DNA from: Streptomyces geranii
Lineage (GTDB): Bacteria > Actinomycetota > Actinomycetes > Streptomycetales > Streptomycetaceae
Assembly (NCBI RefSeq): GCF_002954775.1
Contig: NZ_PJME01000013.1
Span: forward strand, 1-64,000
Length of the DNA stretch: 64,000 nt
Direction: 5' to 3'
Shown piece after piece: positions 26,647 through 35,931 of the stretch (positions are counted from its first letter, which is position 1; each line of letters begins with the position of its first letter). The notes beneath the pieces are model-generated. The model saw only the letters and a program-made list of their open reading frames with translations, did not search any database and was not told the DNA's origin. Both the position numbers and the translations under genes were made by a program.

Positions 26647-28149
26647 ATGCGCACGCCCCGCCGCCGACTGCTCGTCGGAGTACTGCTCGCCCCGCTGCTC
26701 ACCGGCTGCTTCGCCTCCGGCGGCGACGACGGCGACTCGTCGTCGGACGCCGGGTCCGGCGGTACCCGGCTGAAGGTCGCGCTCGCCTTCCCGCCCGCCG
26801 AGAAGTTCTCGCCGTACGGCGCCGACGCCACCCTCCTCAGCCGCCTCGGCGTCACCGAGGGACTGACCGGCCTGGACGCCAACGGCTCCGCCGCGCCCGC
26901 GCTCGCCGAGTCCTGGACCCGCAAGGACGACCGCACCTGGGAGTTCACGCTCCGCGAGGCCACCTTCCAGGACGGCACCGCCGTCACCGCGGCCGACGTC
27001 GCCGCCGCGCTCACCCACGCCACCGAGGCCGAGCCCGAGCCCGCCGCCCTCAGCGGCATCACCCTCACCGCGAAAGCCGCCGCCGACGGACGCATATCCG
27101 TCACCACCGCCGAGCCCGACCCCGTGCTCCCGCTGCGCCTCTCCAGCCCCGGCCTCGCCGTCCTCGCGCCCAAGGCGTACGCGAAGAAGGGTGCCGTCGA
27201 CCCGGTCGGCACCGCCACCGGACCCTTCGAGCTGACGAAGACCACCGGCTCCACCGCCGCCACCCTCGACCGCTTCGACGACTACTGGGGCGGACGCGCC
27301 CAGGCCGCCGGCATCGACGCCCGCTTCATCGCCGACGGCACCGCCCGCGCCAACGCCCTGCGCACCGGCCAGGTCGACATCGCCGAGGCGATCCCCGTCG
27401 CCCAGGCCGCCTCCCTCGACGAGGCGACCCGCCGCGAGACCGCCACGGCCCGCACCACCTCACTGCACCTCAACACCAGGTCGGGCGTCTTCAAGGACGC
27501 GAAGCTGCGCGCCGCCGCCCGCGCCGCCGTCGACACCTCCGCCATCGCCGACGGCGTCTACGAAGGCCACGCCGACGCCGGCAAGGGCATCTTCGGCCCG
27601 GCCCTCACCTGGGCCGAGGGCAAGCGCGTCGAACCCACCGGGCGCGCGAAGGCGACGGCGCCGAAGGGCACCTCCGTCACCCTCGCCACGTACGACAACC
27701 GGCCCGAACTGCCGGAAGCCGCCCAGGTGTTGAAGCAGCAGCTGGAGAAGGCCGGCTTCAAGGTCACGCTGGAGGTACGGGAGTACTCGCGCCTGGAGAG
27801 CGACGCGCTGGCCGGCAAGTTCGACGCAATCGTCGCCGCCCGCAACACCATGCTCGACTCCGGCGACCCCGTCTCCGTCCTCGCCAGCGACTACACCTCC
27901 GAAGGCGGCTACAACCTCTCCCTGCTCGCCGACAAGAAGGTCGACCAGGCCGTCGCCGAGGCCGAGGGCGTCGAGGACACCGCAAAGCGGCAGGACGCGG
28001 CCATGAAGGCCGAGTCCCTGATCCTCGGCGCCGACGCCGTCGTCCCCCTCGTCCACCAGCGGATCATCACCGGCGTCGGCGACGGCGTACAGGGCGTGCT
28101 CCTCGATCCGTACGAGCGCGCGCTGGTCGGTACCGGAACCCGGCGCTGA
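26647..28149 (+). CDS. ABC transporter substrate-binding lipoprotein, family 5 (peptide/nickel/metallophore type)
   Basis: 500 residues. A basic N terminus and hydrophobic segment end in the lipobox LLTGC (Cys 21), so it is a lipoprotein. The SBP family 5 fold is shown by VTEGLTGLD, LAESWTRKDDRTWEFTLREA and TGPFELTK. Family members bind oligopeptides, opines, nickel or metallophores. It starts an operon with a fused permease and an MFS protein behind a Zur-like box, which points to uptake of a metal complex (inferred). No ATPase gene for this importer is present next to it. Confidence 0.88.
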   Translation: MRTPRRRLLVGVLLAPLLTGCFASGGDDGDSSSDAGSGGTRLKVALAFPPAEKFSPYGADATLLSRLGVTEGLTGLDANGSAAPALAESWTRKDDRTWEFTLREATFQDGTAVTAADVAAALTHATEAEPEPAALSGITLTAKAAADGRISVTTAEPDPVLPLRLSSPGLAVLAPKAYAKKGAVDPVGTATGPFELTKTTGSTAATLDRFDDYWGGRAQAAGIDARFIADGTARANALRTGQVDIAEAIPVAQAASLDEATRRETATARTTSLHLNTRSGVFKDAKLRAAARAAVDTSAIADGVYEGHADAGKGIFGPALTWAEGKRVEPTGRAKATAPKGTSVTLATYDNRPELPEAAQVLKQQLEKAGFKVTLEVREYSRLESDALAGKFDAIVAARNTMLDSGDPVSVLASDYTSEGGYNLSLLADKKVDQAVAEAEGVEDTAKRQDAAMKAESLILGADAVVPLVHQRIITGVGDGVQGVLLDPYERALVGTGTRR

Positions 28150-28152
28150 CCC

Positions 28153-29916
28153 GTGCGGGACCGTGCGGTCACGCTCCTGTGGCGTGCCCTGCTCGCCGCG
28201 CTGCTCGTGTGCGGGATCGGCCTGCTGCCCTGGCTGACCCGCACCGACCCGGCGTTCACCGTGCTCAAGGCCAGGTCGGCGGAGCGCGAGGCCACCCCGG
28301 CCGTGCTGGCCGACATCCGCGCCCAACTCGGCCTGGACGCCGGGCCGTTGCGGCTGCTCGGCGACTGGCTCGGCGGGCTGCCGCGCGGTGACGCCGGACG
28401 GTCCTGGATCTCCGGGGCCGAGGTCATGCCCGGCGTGCTCCAGGCACTCGGCGCCTCGCTGCTGCTGATGGCCGTCGCGCTGACCATCGCCGTCCTCGTC
28501 GCCGCGCTGGTGTGCGCCCCGACCCTGTGGAGCGCAGGCCGGCGGCGCACCGGCGGCGGCGGCTCCGCGATGGTCGCCGCGCTCCCCGAGTTCCTCACCG
28601 CGTCCGTGCTGGCGACCGTCGTCGGCGTCCAGCTCGGCTGGCTGCCCGCCCTCGGCTGGTACGGACTCCAGTGGACGATCCTCCCCGGCCTCGCCCTCGG
28701 CCTGCCCGCGGGGGCGCTGCTCGGCCGCCTCCTCGACGACCTCCTCCCCGGCGCCTTCGCCGAGCCCTGGGCCCTGGCCGCCGCCGCCCGCGGCATCCCG
28801 GCCCGGCGGATCGCGAGCCAGGCGGTACGCCGCTGTCTGCCCGCCCTGCTGCCCAACGCCGGGCTGTTCGTCGTCGGACTCACCGGCGGCTCGGTCGCCG
28901 TCGAGCAGATCTTCGACATCCCCGGCCTCGGCCGCACCGCGCTGCAGGCCGCCGTCGCCCAGGACCTGCCGGTCCTCCAGGCCAGCACCCTCGCCCTGGT
29001 CCTGCTGGCGGCGGTGGCGGCGGGCGGCACCCGGCTGACGGCCCGCCTGCTGATCGGCCCCGCCCTGCGCGACGGCGGCCTCACCTCCCTGCACCGGCCC
29101 GCACCGCCAGCCCGCCGCACCCCGCCCCTGCTGTACGCCGGTGTGCTGCTCGGCGTCGTCGCCCTCGGCCTGCCGCGCGACCCGCTCGCCCTCGACACCC
29201 GGGCCCGGCTCCAACCCCCTTCCTGGGCGCACCCGTTCGGCACGGACGCCCTCGGCCGCGACGTCCTCGCCCGGGTCGGACACGGCGCCCTCGACACCCT
29301 CCTGCTCGCCTCCGTGATCAGCGCCGCCGCGCTGCTGATCGGCCTGGTGCTGGGGCTGGTGCCGCGACTGTCGGGACCGCTCGTCGACACCGTCAACGCG
29401 ATCCCGCCCGTCCTCGCCGCGCTGCTCGTCACGGCGGTGGCGGGCAGCGGCGGGGCCACCCCCGCGCTCGCCGTGACCGCCGTCGCCTGGGCACCGCTGG
29501 CCGCGCACACCGCCGCCCTCCTGCACCAGGAGCGGGCCACCCTGCACATCACGGCCACCCGGGGCCTGGGCGCCGACCGCTGGTACGTCCTGCGCCACGA
29601 ACTCCTGCCCGCCGCCCTGCCCCCGGTCACCCGGCACGCCCTACTGCGCCTGCCCGCCGTCGCGTTGGCCCTGGCCGCCCTCGGCTTCCTCGGCCTCGGC
29701 GCCCAACCCCCCTCCCCGGAATGGGGCTTGCTCCTCGCCGAGAACCAGCCGTACGCCGAACGCGCCCCCTGGGCGGTCCTCGCCCCGGCCGCCGTACTGG
29801 CCCTGCTCGGCGCACTGGCCGTGACGGCGGCGGGAGTCAGAGCCGGGGGACGGCGGAAGAAGGCGGTGCGGGCGGTCCAGGCCCGCCCGGAGACAAGGGA
29901 GTTGGCCTTCCGATGA
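28153..29916 (+). CDS. Fused ABC permease (DppB-like plus DppC-like in one chain)
   Basis: 587 residues from GTG 28153, 3 bases after the SBP gene. The first half (about 1-310) is DppB-like with the EAA loop segment ARGIPARRIASQAVRRCLPALLPN and GGSVAVEQIFDIPGLG. The second half (about 325-575) is DppC-like with HPFGTDALGRDVLARV, a second EAA loop (ATRGLGADRWYVLRHELLPA) and PSPEWGLLLAENQ. These are normally two proteins that pair in the membrane. The fusion is continuous with no frameshift. ATP-binding subunits are not adjacent. Confidence 0.88.
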   Translation: MRDRAVTLLWRALLAALLVCGIGLLPWLTRTDPAFTVLKARSAEREATPAVLADIRAQLGLDAGPLRLLGDWLGGLPRGDAGRSWISGAEVMPGVLQALGASLLLMAVALTIAVLVAALVCAPTLWSAGRRRTGGGGSAMVAALPEFLTASVLATVVGVQLGWLPALGWYGLQWTILPGLALGLPAGALLGRLLDDLLPGAFAEPWALAAAARGIPARRIASQAVRRCLPALLPNAGLFVVGLTGGSVAVEQIFDIPGLGRTALQAAVAQDLPVLQASTLALVLLAAVAAGGTRLTARLLIGPALRDGGLTSLHRPAPPARRTPPLLYAGVLLGVVALGLPRDPLALDTRARLQPPSWAHPFGTDALGRDVLARVGHGALDTLLLASVISAAALLIGLVLGLVPRLSGPLVDTVNAIPPVLAALLVTAVAGSGGATPALAVTAVAWAPLAAHTAALLHQERATLHITATRGLGADRWYVLRHELLPAALPPVTRHALLRLPAVALALAALGFLGLGAQPPSPEWGLLLAENQPYAERAPWAVLAPAAVLALLGALAVTAAGVRAGGRRKKAVRAVQARPETRELAFR

Positions 29917-31418
29917 ACATCCCCCACGACCGCCCGTCCACGGAGCGGGGCGACCACCCCGACGGGGTTCCCGCCGAGGCCCAGGACACGGGAGCGGCGG
30001 AGGGCGCCGCGGCGGACGGCCCGATCGGGGCCGGAGCCGGCCTGCCGGCGCGGGTCTTCCGCAGCCGTCGGCCCGGGGGCCGGGGCGACCGACAGGACGG
30101 AGCCTCCGTCGCCGCTCGGGACGCGGCAGCGGCGGAAGATGTGGCGGGCCACCTGGTCGGGGGCGGAGGAGCGGGAGTTGGTCCGCCCGGGGGCACCGGT
30201 ACGGCCGCCGCCGGGGACGAGGCACCCGCCCGGACCCGGCTGTCGCCCCTCCTGCGGCTGCTGATCCTCACCCAACTCGCCTTCAACGTCGGCTTCTTCG
30301 CCGTCCTGCCCTTCCTCTCCGAGCACCTCGGACAGGCGATCGGCATGGCGGGCTGGCTCGTCGGGTTCGTGCTCGGGCTGCGCACCTTCAGCCAGCAGGG
30401 GCTCTTCGTGGTCGGCGGTGCGCTCGCCGACCGGTACGGCATCCGGCCGGTCGTCCTCGCGGGCTGCGCCCTGCGCATCGCCGGCTTCGCCTGGCTCGGC
30501 TACGCCGACTCCACCGCGACCGTCATCGGCGCCGTCCTGCTCATCGGCTTCGCCGCCGCCCTGTTCTCGCCCGCCGTCGAGTCGGAGGTCGCCCGGCAGG
30601 CCGTGGTCTGGGAGGAGCAGGGCCACGGCTCACGCACCCGCGTCCTCGCCCTGTTCACCGTCGCCGGACAGGCGGGCGCCTTCGTCGGGCCGCTGCTCGG
30701 CGGACTGCTGCTCTCCGTCGACTTCCGCGTCGTCTGCCTCGCGGGCGCCGGAATCTTCGTCCTCGTCCTCGCCGGGCACGCCTGGCTGCTCCCGCAGCAC
30801 ATACCCGGCAGGGAGCGCGTCCGAGCGAAAGGGGGCGTGCGCACACTGCTGCGCAACCGTCGGTTTCTCGCACTCTGCTCCGCGTACGGCGCCTACCTCC
30901 TCGCCTACAACCAGCTGTACCTCGCGCTCCCCGACGAGGTCGAGCGCGCGACCGGCTCCCAGACCGCGCTGGCCTGGCTGTTCGCCCTCTCCTCGCTGCT
31001 CGTCGTGACCGCCCAGCTGCCGGTCACCCGCTGGGTCGGCGACCGGCTCGCCCTGCGCCGCTCGATGGTCGCCGGCCTGCTGCTGATCTCCGCCGGGTTC
31101 GCCGTCGTCGCGCTGGCCAGGCCCGCCGCCTGGACCGGAACCATGGGGCTGCTGCCCGCCGCCGGGTTCGTCGTCCTGCTCACCTTCGGCCAGATGCTGG
31201 TCGCGCCGGTGGCCCGCGCCTGGGTGCCCGACCTCGCCGAAGAGGGGCGGCTCGGCCTCTACACCGGTGCCCTGTCGTCGGTTTCCGGCCTGATCGTGCT
31301 GGTCGGCAGCTCGCTGACCGGCACCCTCCTCGACACCGGCCTGCCCGCCGCCGTGCCCTGGCTGGTGCTGGCCGCCGTACCCCTAGCCGCCGTCGCCGTA
31401 CTCCCGCGCCGGGCCTGA
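29913..31418 (+). CDS. MFS transporter with a long disordered N terminus
   Basis: 501 residues from ATG 29913, overlapping the permease stop by 4 bases. About 105 residues rich in Gly, Ala, Asp and Arg precede the first membrane helix. A 12-helix MFS body follows with motif A in GGALADRYGIRPV. It resembles the MdtH-like group. In metallophore operons of the Cnt type, an SBP5/permease importer is paired with an MFS exporter; a similar role is possible here, but no metallophore synthase gene is in view. Translational coupling to the importer argues for a joint function. Confidence 0.85.
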   Translation: MNIPHDRPSTERGDHPDGVPAEAQDTGAAEGAAADGPIGAGAGLPARVFRSRRPGGRGDRQDGASVAARDAAAAEDVAGHLVGGGGAGVGPPGGTGTAAAGDEAPARTRLSPLLRLLILTQLAFNVGFFAVLPFLSEHLGQAIGMAGWLVGFVLGLRTFSQQGLFVVGGALADRYGIRPVVLAGCALRIAGFAWLGYADSTATVIGAVLLIGFAAALFSPAVESEVARQAVVWEEQGHGSRTRVLALFTVAGQAGAFVGPLLGGLLLSVDFRVVCLAGAGIFVLVLAGHAWLLPQHIPGRERVRAKGGVRTLLRNRRFLALCSAYGAYLLAYNQLYLALPDEVERATGSQTALAWLFALSSLLVVTAQLPVTRWVGDRLALRRSMVAGLLLISAGFAVVALARPAAWTGTMGLLPAAGFVVLLTFGQMLVAPVARAWVPDLAEEGRLGLYTGALSSVSGLIVLVGSSLTGTLLDTGLPAAVPWLVLAAVPLAAVAVLPRRA

Positions 31419-31600
31419 ACCGGTGGCCGGGGGAGCACCCGCGGGGTCTGGGAGGTGCGGCGGCGGGGCATGCCGATTGGTAGCGTCACACCACCCGCGC
31501 CGACACGCGCGGGTGAGCGGCGAGACGCACCGCTGAGCAGGACCATGACCACGCACGACGACCGCCAGACATACGCAGGCGCTTTCGCACAGGGGGGCCA

Positions 31601-32512
31601 ATGGCCACGATTCGCAGGGCAGTCATTCCCGCAGCCGGACTGGGGTCCCGGCTGCTGCCGCTCACCAAGGCGACACCGAAGGAGATGCTGCCCGTCGGTG
31701 ACAAGCCCGTCATCGAGCACACCGTCCGGGAGCTCGTGGCCTCCGGCATCACCGACATCACCATCGTGGTGTCCGGCGACAAGGGGCTGATCCAGGACCA
31801 CTTCCGGCCCAACCCCGGCCTCGTCGACCAGCTGCGCGCCGACGGCAAGTCGGCGTACGCGGACGCCGTGGAGGAGGTCGGCGAGCTGTCCCGGCTCGGC
31901 CACATCACCTACCTCTACCAGCAGGGCCCGTACGGCAACGGCACGCCCGTCCTCAACGCCTCGCGCAACATCGGCGACGAGCCGCTGCTCGTGCTCTGGC
32001 CCGACGACGTGTTCGTCGCCGAGGTCCCGCGCGCCCAGCAGCTGATCAAGGCGTACGAGGCCACCAACTCGCCGGTCCTCGCGCTGATGCCGATGGACCC
32101 GGGTGACTCGCAGCGCTACGGCGTCCCCGTCGTCAAGGAGGACCTCGACGACGGCCTGCTGCGCATCACCGGACTGGTCGAGAAGCCCCGCCCGCAGGAC
32201 GCGCCCTCGTCGTACGCGGCCATCGGCGGGTACGTCATCACGCCCGGCATCATCGACGAACTCCGCGAACAGACCAAGCGCTGGTACGACCACCGCACCG
32301 GCGAGGTCTACCTCACCGACGCGATCAACGCCTACGCCGCCAGCCGCGCCGTCTACGGCCAGGTCATCCACGGCCGCTGGTACGACACCGGCAACCCGCT
32401 CGCCTACCTCACCGCCCAGTTCGCGGCGGCGCTCAACGACCCCGAGTACGGCCCGCACCTGCGCCGCCTCGCCAAGGAACTGGAGGACGAGGAGACCTCG
32501 GGCGGCGAGTAG
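31601..32512 (+). CDS. galU: UTP-glucose-1-phosphate uridylyltransferase
   Basis: 303 residues from ATG 31601. The nucleotide-binding motif AAGLGSRLLPLTKATPKEML is at residues 11-30, with VEKPRPQDAPS and WYDTGNPLAYL further on. It makes UDP-glucose for cell-wall and exopolysaccharide sugars and trehalose. Length suits the bacterial enzyme. The 182-base gap before it holds no recognised element. Confidence 0.92.
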   Translation: MATIRRAVIPAAGLGSRLLPLTKATPKEMLPVGDKPVIEHTVRELVASGITDITIVVSGDKGLIQDHFRPNPGLVDQLRADGKSAYADAVEEVGELSRLGHITYLYQQGPYGNGTPVLNASRNIGDEPLLVLWPDDVFVAEVPRAQQLIKAYEATNSPVLALMPMDPGDSQRYGVPVVKEDLDDGLLRITGLVEKPRPQDAPSSYAAIGGYVITPGIIDELREQTKRWYDHRTGEVYLTDAINAYAASRAVYGQVIHGRWYDTGNPLAYLTAQFAAALNDPEYGPHLRRLAKELEDEETSGGE

Positions 32513-32577
32513 CCGGCGAATGGCTTTCGAGAGGCGGTGCGGGTGCGAGGATCGGGCCGTGGGAGGATCCCCGCACG

Positions 32578-33156
32578 ATGAGCGACGCTTCCCCGGCGGT
32601 ACGGAGCCTGCGCGCCGCGGTGTTCGCCGCGGTGTGCGTGCTGCTGGCCGCCGCCGCGCACGGCCTCGCGACCGGCGAACCGCCGGTCCCGGCGGCCGAC
32701 GGGGCCGGGTTCGCGGTCGTGTTCGCCGTCGGATGGCTGCTCGGCGGACGGGAGCGGTCGCTGCCGGGGATCGGGGCCCTGACCCTGGGCACCCAGGCGG
32801 GGCTGCACCTCGCCTTCGGGGCGCTGCGCGGCCGGGCCATGGCGGCCATGCCGCCCATACACCACCCCGGGATGCCGATGGCCCACCCGCACCCGCACGC
32901 CATGAGCGCCCACGTCCTCGCCGCACTGGTCGCCTCCTGGTGCCTGCGCCGGGGCGAGGCCGCGCTGTGGTCGCTGCTGCGCTGGGCCGTCGCCTTCGTG
33001 CCCGGCCTCGCCGCCTGGTGGCGGGACGCGCCCGCCGGACCGGTCCGCCCGGCCCCGGGACGCATGTCGCCGGCGGTCGCCCGGCCGCGCCGACTCCTCC
33101 TCCGATACGCGGTGAGCGGTCGAGGGCCGCCCGCAGGGCTGTCGTACACGCCCTGA
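32578..33156 (+). CDS. Small membrane protein with a His/Met-rich loop
   Basis: 192 residues. Hydrophobic segments lie at about 12-30, 42-56, 62-80 and 105-120. A loop between the third and fourth is rich in His, Met and Pro (MPPIHHPGMPMAHPHPHAM, about residues 91-109), which suits copper binding. The C terminus is Arg/Pro-rich. It is followed 46 bases later by a YcnI-type copper protein, supporting a copper-related role. I do not know a named family. Confidence 0.75.
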   Translation: MSDASPAVRSLRAAVFAAVCVLLAAAAHGLATGEPPVPAADGAGFAVVFAVGWLLGGRERSLPGIGALTLGTQAGLHLAFGALRGRAMAAMPPIHHPGMPMAHPHPHAMSAHVLAALVASWCLRRGEAALWSLLRWAVAFVPGLAAWWRDAPAGPVRPAPGRMSPAVARPRRLLLRYAVSGRGPPAGLSYTP

Positions 33157-33202
33157 GGTTCCTCGACAGCAGTCACCAGTACGGAAGTACGGAGTTCCGC
33201 TC

Positions 33203-33925
33203 ATGTTCCCGACACGCATCACCCTGCGCCGCGCCGGCGTCGTCGCCGGTATCACCGCCGCCGGTGTCCTCGCGGCGGCCGGTTCCGCCTTCGCGCACGT
33301 CACCGTGCACCCCGAGAGCTACGCGAAGGGCGCCACGGACGGCGTCCTGACCTTCCGGGTCCCCAACGAGGAGGACACCGCGAGCACCACGAAGGTCCAG
33401 GTCTTCCTGCCCACCGACCACCCCGTCCTCGGCGTGCTGGTCACCCCGGAGCAGGGCTGGACCGCGAAGGTCACGACCACCAGGCTCAAGACACCGATCA
33501 AGACGGACGACGGGACGATCACCGACGCGGTCTCGGAGATCACCTGGTCCGGCGGGAAGATCGGGCAGGGGGAGTACGAGGACTTCGACGTCGCGTTCGG
33601 CCAACTGCCCGACGACACCGGCGAGCTGGCCTTCAAGACGCTGCAGACCTACTCGGACGGGAAGGTCGTCCGCTGGATCGAGACGCCCGAGGCGGGGCAG
33701 GAGGAGCCGGAGAATCCGGCTCCCACACTGAAGCTGACTGCGGCTGCGGCTTCGGCGGAAGGAACCGCGGCGAAGGCCGCCAAGAGCGACGCCGGTCAGG
33801 TTGTTTCGGCCTCGGCCAGTGACTCCACGGCTCGTGGGCTGGGGATCGCCGGGTTGGTGGTGGGGGTGCTGGGGCTCGCTGCGGCGGTGTTCGTGCTGGT
33901 CAGGAGCCGAGGTTCACGTTCGTAA
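33203..33925 (+). CDS. YcnI-like (DUF1775) copper-binding protein
   Basis: 240 residues. A signal peptide ends in GSAFA, leaving HVTVHP as the mature start; that N-terminal His is the copper ligand in YcnI proteins. The DUF1775 domain includes FRVPNEEDTASTTKVQVFLP and ITWSGGKIGQGEYEDF. An Ala/Ser/Lys-rich linker and one C-terminal membrane helix (about 210-232) with RSRGSRS tail anchor it. It probably handles copper outside the membrane. Confidence 0.9.
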   Translation: MFPTRITLRRAGVVAGITAAGVLAAAGSAFAHVTVHPESYAKGATDGVLTFRVPNEEDTASTTKVQVFLPTDHPVLGVLVTPEQGWTAKVTTTRLKTPIKTDDGTITDAVSEITWSGGKIGQGEYEDFDVAFGQLPDDTGELAFKTLQTYSDGKVVRWIETPEAGQEEPENPAPTLKLTAAAASAEGTAAKAAKSDAGQVVSASASDSTARGLGIAGLVVGVLGLAAAVFVLVRSRGSRS

Positions 33926-33961
33926 GGCTTGAGGTCGGGCAGCTCTTCGGCCGCGGGCCGG

Positions 33962-34005
33962 TGGGGGCTGGTCGCGCAGTTCCCCGCGCCCCTGAGGGGC
34001 GCGGC
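33962..34005. repeat. Dispersed Streptomyces-type intergenic repeat, copy 1
   Basis: Contains the 29-base core beginning GGCTGGTCGCGCAGTTCC at 33966-33994, identical to copy 2 at 57978, followed by a small GCCCCTGAGGGGC hairpin. I recall this element as very common between genes in streptomycetes. It sits between the convergent YcnI and phosphatidyltransferase genes and may act as a terminator. Confidence 0.8.
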
Positions 34006-34034
34006 TGTGCACCCGCGTTCACCGGCACCGCGTA

Positions 34035-34847
34035 TCACCGGGAGATGGACTCGGCGGGTACCAGTGCGCGCAGCTGCTGCTCCACCTCGGCGAACGACGC
34101 GGAGGGCGTGGAGGGCGCGGACGGTGTCGTACGCGGGTGGGAGGTGCGGTAGAGCCACAGGATGTCCCGGCCGAAGGACCAGACCAGCGTGCCCAGGGCC
34201 AGTGCCACGACCGCCTCCGTGGCCGCGAGGGGCAGGTAGCCGGAGGCGCCGAGCAGGAGCAGGATGCCCTGGAGGGCGGCCACGGTCTTGCGGGCGGTGC
34301 TCGGGGGGAGCGGGGCGTTCAGCCAGGGCAGGACGCGGGCGGCGGCGACGAAGGCGTAGCGCATGCCGCCGATCAGCAGGACCCACGGGCCCAGCGACAT
34401 GGACACGTACACGCTGAGGACGAGGATCAGGAACGCGTCGACCTCCATGTCGAAGCGCGCGCCCAGCGTCGAGCAGGTGCCGGTGCGGCGGGCGACCTTG
34501 CCGTCCACGCCGTCGAGGATCAGGGCGACGGCCGTCAGACCGACGAACAGCGTGACCGGCGGGGAGCTCTCGAAGGAGTCCGCGACCAGCGCCGTCACCC
34601 CGCCGACCAGGGTCGCCCGGCCGAGGGTCACACGGTTGGCCGGGCCGAAGGACTTCGACCCCGAGCGGTGCAGCGCGCGGGACAGGACGGCCCAGGTGGC
34701 GATCGCGAACGTGAGTCCGGTCACCCAGCCGGCCGGGCCCAGACCGATGGCGTAGCCCAGCAGGGCCAGCAACAGGATCTGGACGCCCGCTCCCAGAGCG
34801 GTCTCCTGCTGTGCCGGCCTTACGTCGTACGTGTAGTTCAGGGCCAC
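34035..34847 (-). CDS. CDP-alcohol phosphatidyltransferase family membrane protein
   Basis: 270 residues from GTG 34847, with GGAGGA 6 bases before it; the longer upstream frame is a shadow of the next gene. The family motif D-G-x2-A-R-x8-G-x3-D-x3-D is present in DGVDGKVARRTGTCSTLGARFDMEVD (about residues 112-137, quoted by key residues D112, G113, A119, R120, G129, D133, D137 approximate). Six or so membrane helices surround it. It should transfer a phosphatidyl or similar group from a CDP-alcohol. It is divergent from the MDR-dehydrogenase operon. Confidence 0.88.
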   Translation of the reverse strand: MALNYTYDVRPAQQETALGAGVQILLLALLGYAIGLGPAGWVTGLTFAIATWAVLSRALHRSGSKSFGPANRVTLGRATLVGGVTALVADSFESSPPVTLFVGLTAVALILDGVDGKVARRTGTCSTLGARFDMEVDAFLILVLSVYVSMSLGPWVLLIGGMRYAFVAAARVLPWLNAPLPPSTARKTVAALQGILLLLGASGYLPLAATEAVVALALGTLVWSFGRDILWLYRTSHPRTTPSAPSTPSASFAEVEQQLRALVPAESISR

Positions 34848-34953
34848 CGCTCGTCCTCCGCCGTATGTACAGAGTGGATCATGCCGCGTACTGTGCGCGG
34901 ACTGTGCACATCTCGGTACGTGAACAACTTCCCAAGCGTTCAGGAGGACTCCG

Positions 34954-35931
34954 ATGAAGCGCGCCGCACGAGCGTTCTGGATCGGTGCGCCGGACCGCGG
35001 AGAGATCCGTGACGTCGGACTTCCGGCGCCCGGCGAGGACGAGGTACTGGTCCGCACCCTCTTCTCCGGCGTGAGCCGCGGCACGGAGACCCTCGTCTTC
35101 CGGGGCGGGGTCCCGGTCAGCCAGTACGCGGCCATGCGGGCGCCGTTCCAGGAGGGCGAGTTCCCCGGTCCGGTGAAATACGGCTACCTCAACGTCGGTT
35201 TCGTGGAGGAGGGCCCGGCCGCGCTCGTCGGCCGTACGGTCTTCTGCCTCTACCCGCATCAGACGCGGTACGTCGTCCCGGCCGGCGCGGTGACAGTGGT
35301 GCCGGAGTCGGTGCCGGCCGAACGGGCCGTGCTCGCCGGGACCGTCGAGACCGCAGTGAACGCCCTCTGGGACGCGGCCCCGCTCGCCGGGGACCGGATC
35401 GCCGTGGTCGGCGGCGGGATGATCGGCTGCTCCGTGGCCGCCCTGATCGCCCGCTTCCCGGGCGTGCGCGTGCAGCTGTTGGACGCCGATCCCGGGCGGG
35501 CGAAGACCGCCGAGGCGCTCGGCGTCGACTTCGCGCTGCCGCAGGACGCGCTGGGGGAGTGCGACCTGGTCGTGCACGCCAGCGCCACCGAGGCCGGGCT
35601 CACCCGCTCCCTCGAACTCCTCGGCGCCGAGGGCACGGTGATCGAGCTGAGCTGGTACGGCGACCGGCGCGTCAGCCTGCCGCTCGGCGAGGCGTTCCAC
35701 TCCCGGCGGCTCACCGTCCGCAGCAGCCAGGTGGGGACCGTGTCACCGTCCGCGCGGCCCGGCCGTACCTACGCCGACCGGCTCGCCCTCGCCCTCGACC
35801 TGCTGGCCGATCCGGCGCTGGACGCCCTGGTCACCGGGGAGAGCGACTTCGAGGAACTTCCGGACCTGCTGCCGAAGCTGGCCTCCGGGGAGATCCCGGC
35901 CCTGTGCCACCGAGTCCGCTATTCCGATTGA
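34954..35931 (+). CDS. MDR-superfamily dehydrogenase, zinc-free
   Basis: 325 residues. An N-terminal GroES-like part is followed by a Rossmann domain (VVGGGMIGCSVAALIARF, about residue 148). The catalytic zinc Cys of alcohol dehydrogenases is replaced in FSGVSRGTET and there is no GHE motif, so it probably works without zinc. It opens an operon with a PTPS-like gene, a glycosyltransferase, a methyltransferase and a membrane protein. It may oxidise or reduce a sugar or side-chain group of a GTP-derived intermediate (inferred). Confidence 0.85.
   Translation: MKRAARAFWIGAPDRGEIRDVGLPAPGEDEVLVRTLFSGVSRGTETLVFRGGVPVSQYAAMRAPFQEGEFPGPVKYGYLNVGFVEEGPAALVGRTVFCLYPHQTRYVVPAGAVTVVPESVPAERAVLAGTVETAVNALWDAAPLAGDRIAVVGGGMIGCSVAALIARFPGVRVQLLDADPGRAKTAEALGVDFALPQDALGECDLVVHASATEAGLTRSLELLGAEGTVIELSWYGDRRVSLPLGEAFHSRRLTVRSSQVGTVSPSARPGRTYADRLALALDLLADPALDALVTGESDFEELPDLLPKLASGEIPALCHRVRYSD

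Noticed and set aside
27460..29637. Very long open frame on the minus strand (725 codons) opposite the SBP and permease genes
   Set aside because: It is antisense to two clearly conserved transporter genes, has a composition of Gly/Gln/Arg low-complexity typical of GC-rich shadow frames, and matches no family.
27909..30626. 905-codon minus-strand open frame across the permease and MFS genes
   Set aside because: A Ser/Arg/Pro-rich shadow of the real plus-strand genes; no domain and no plausible start signal.
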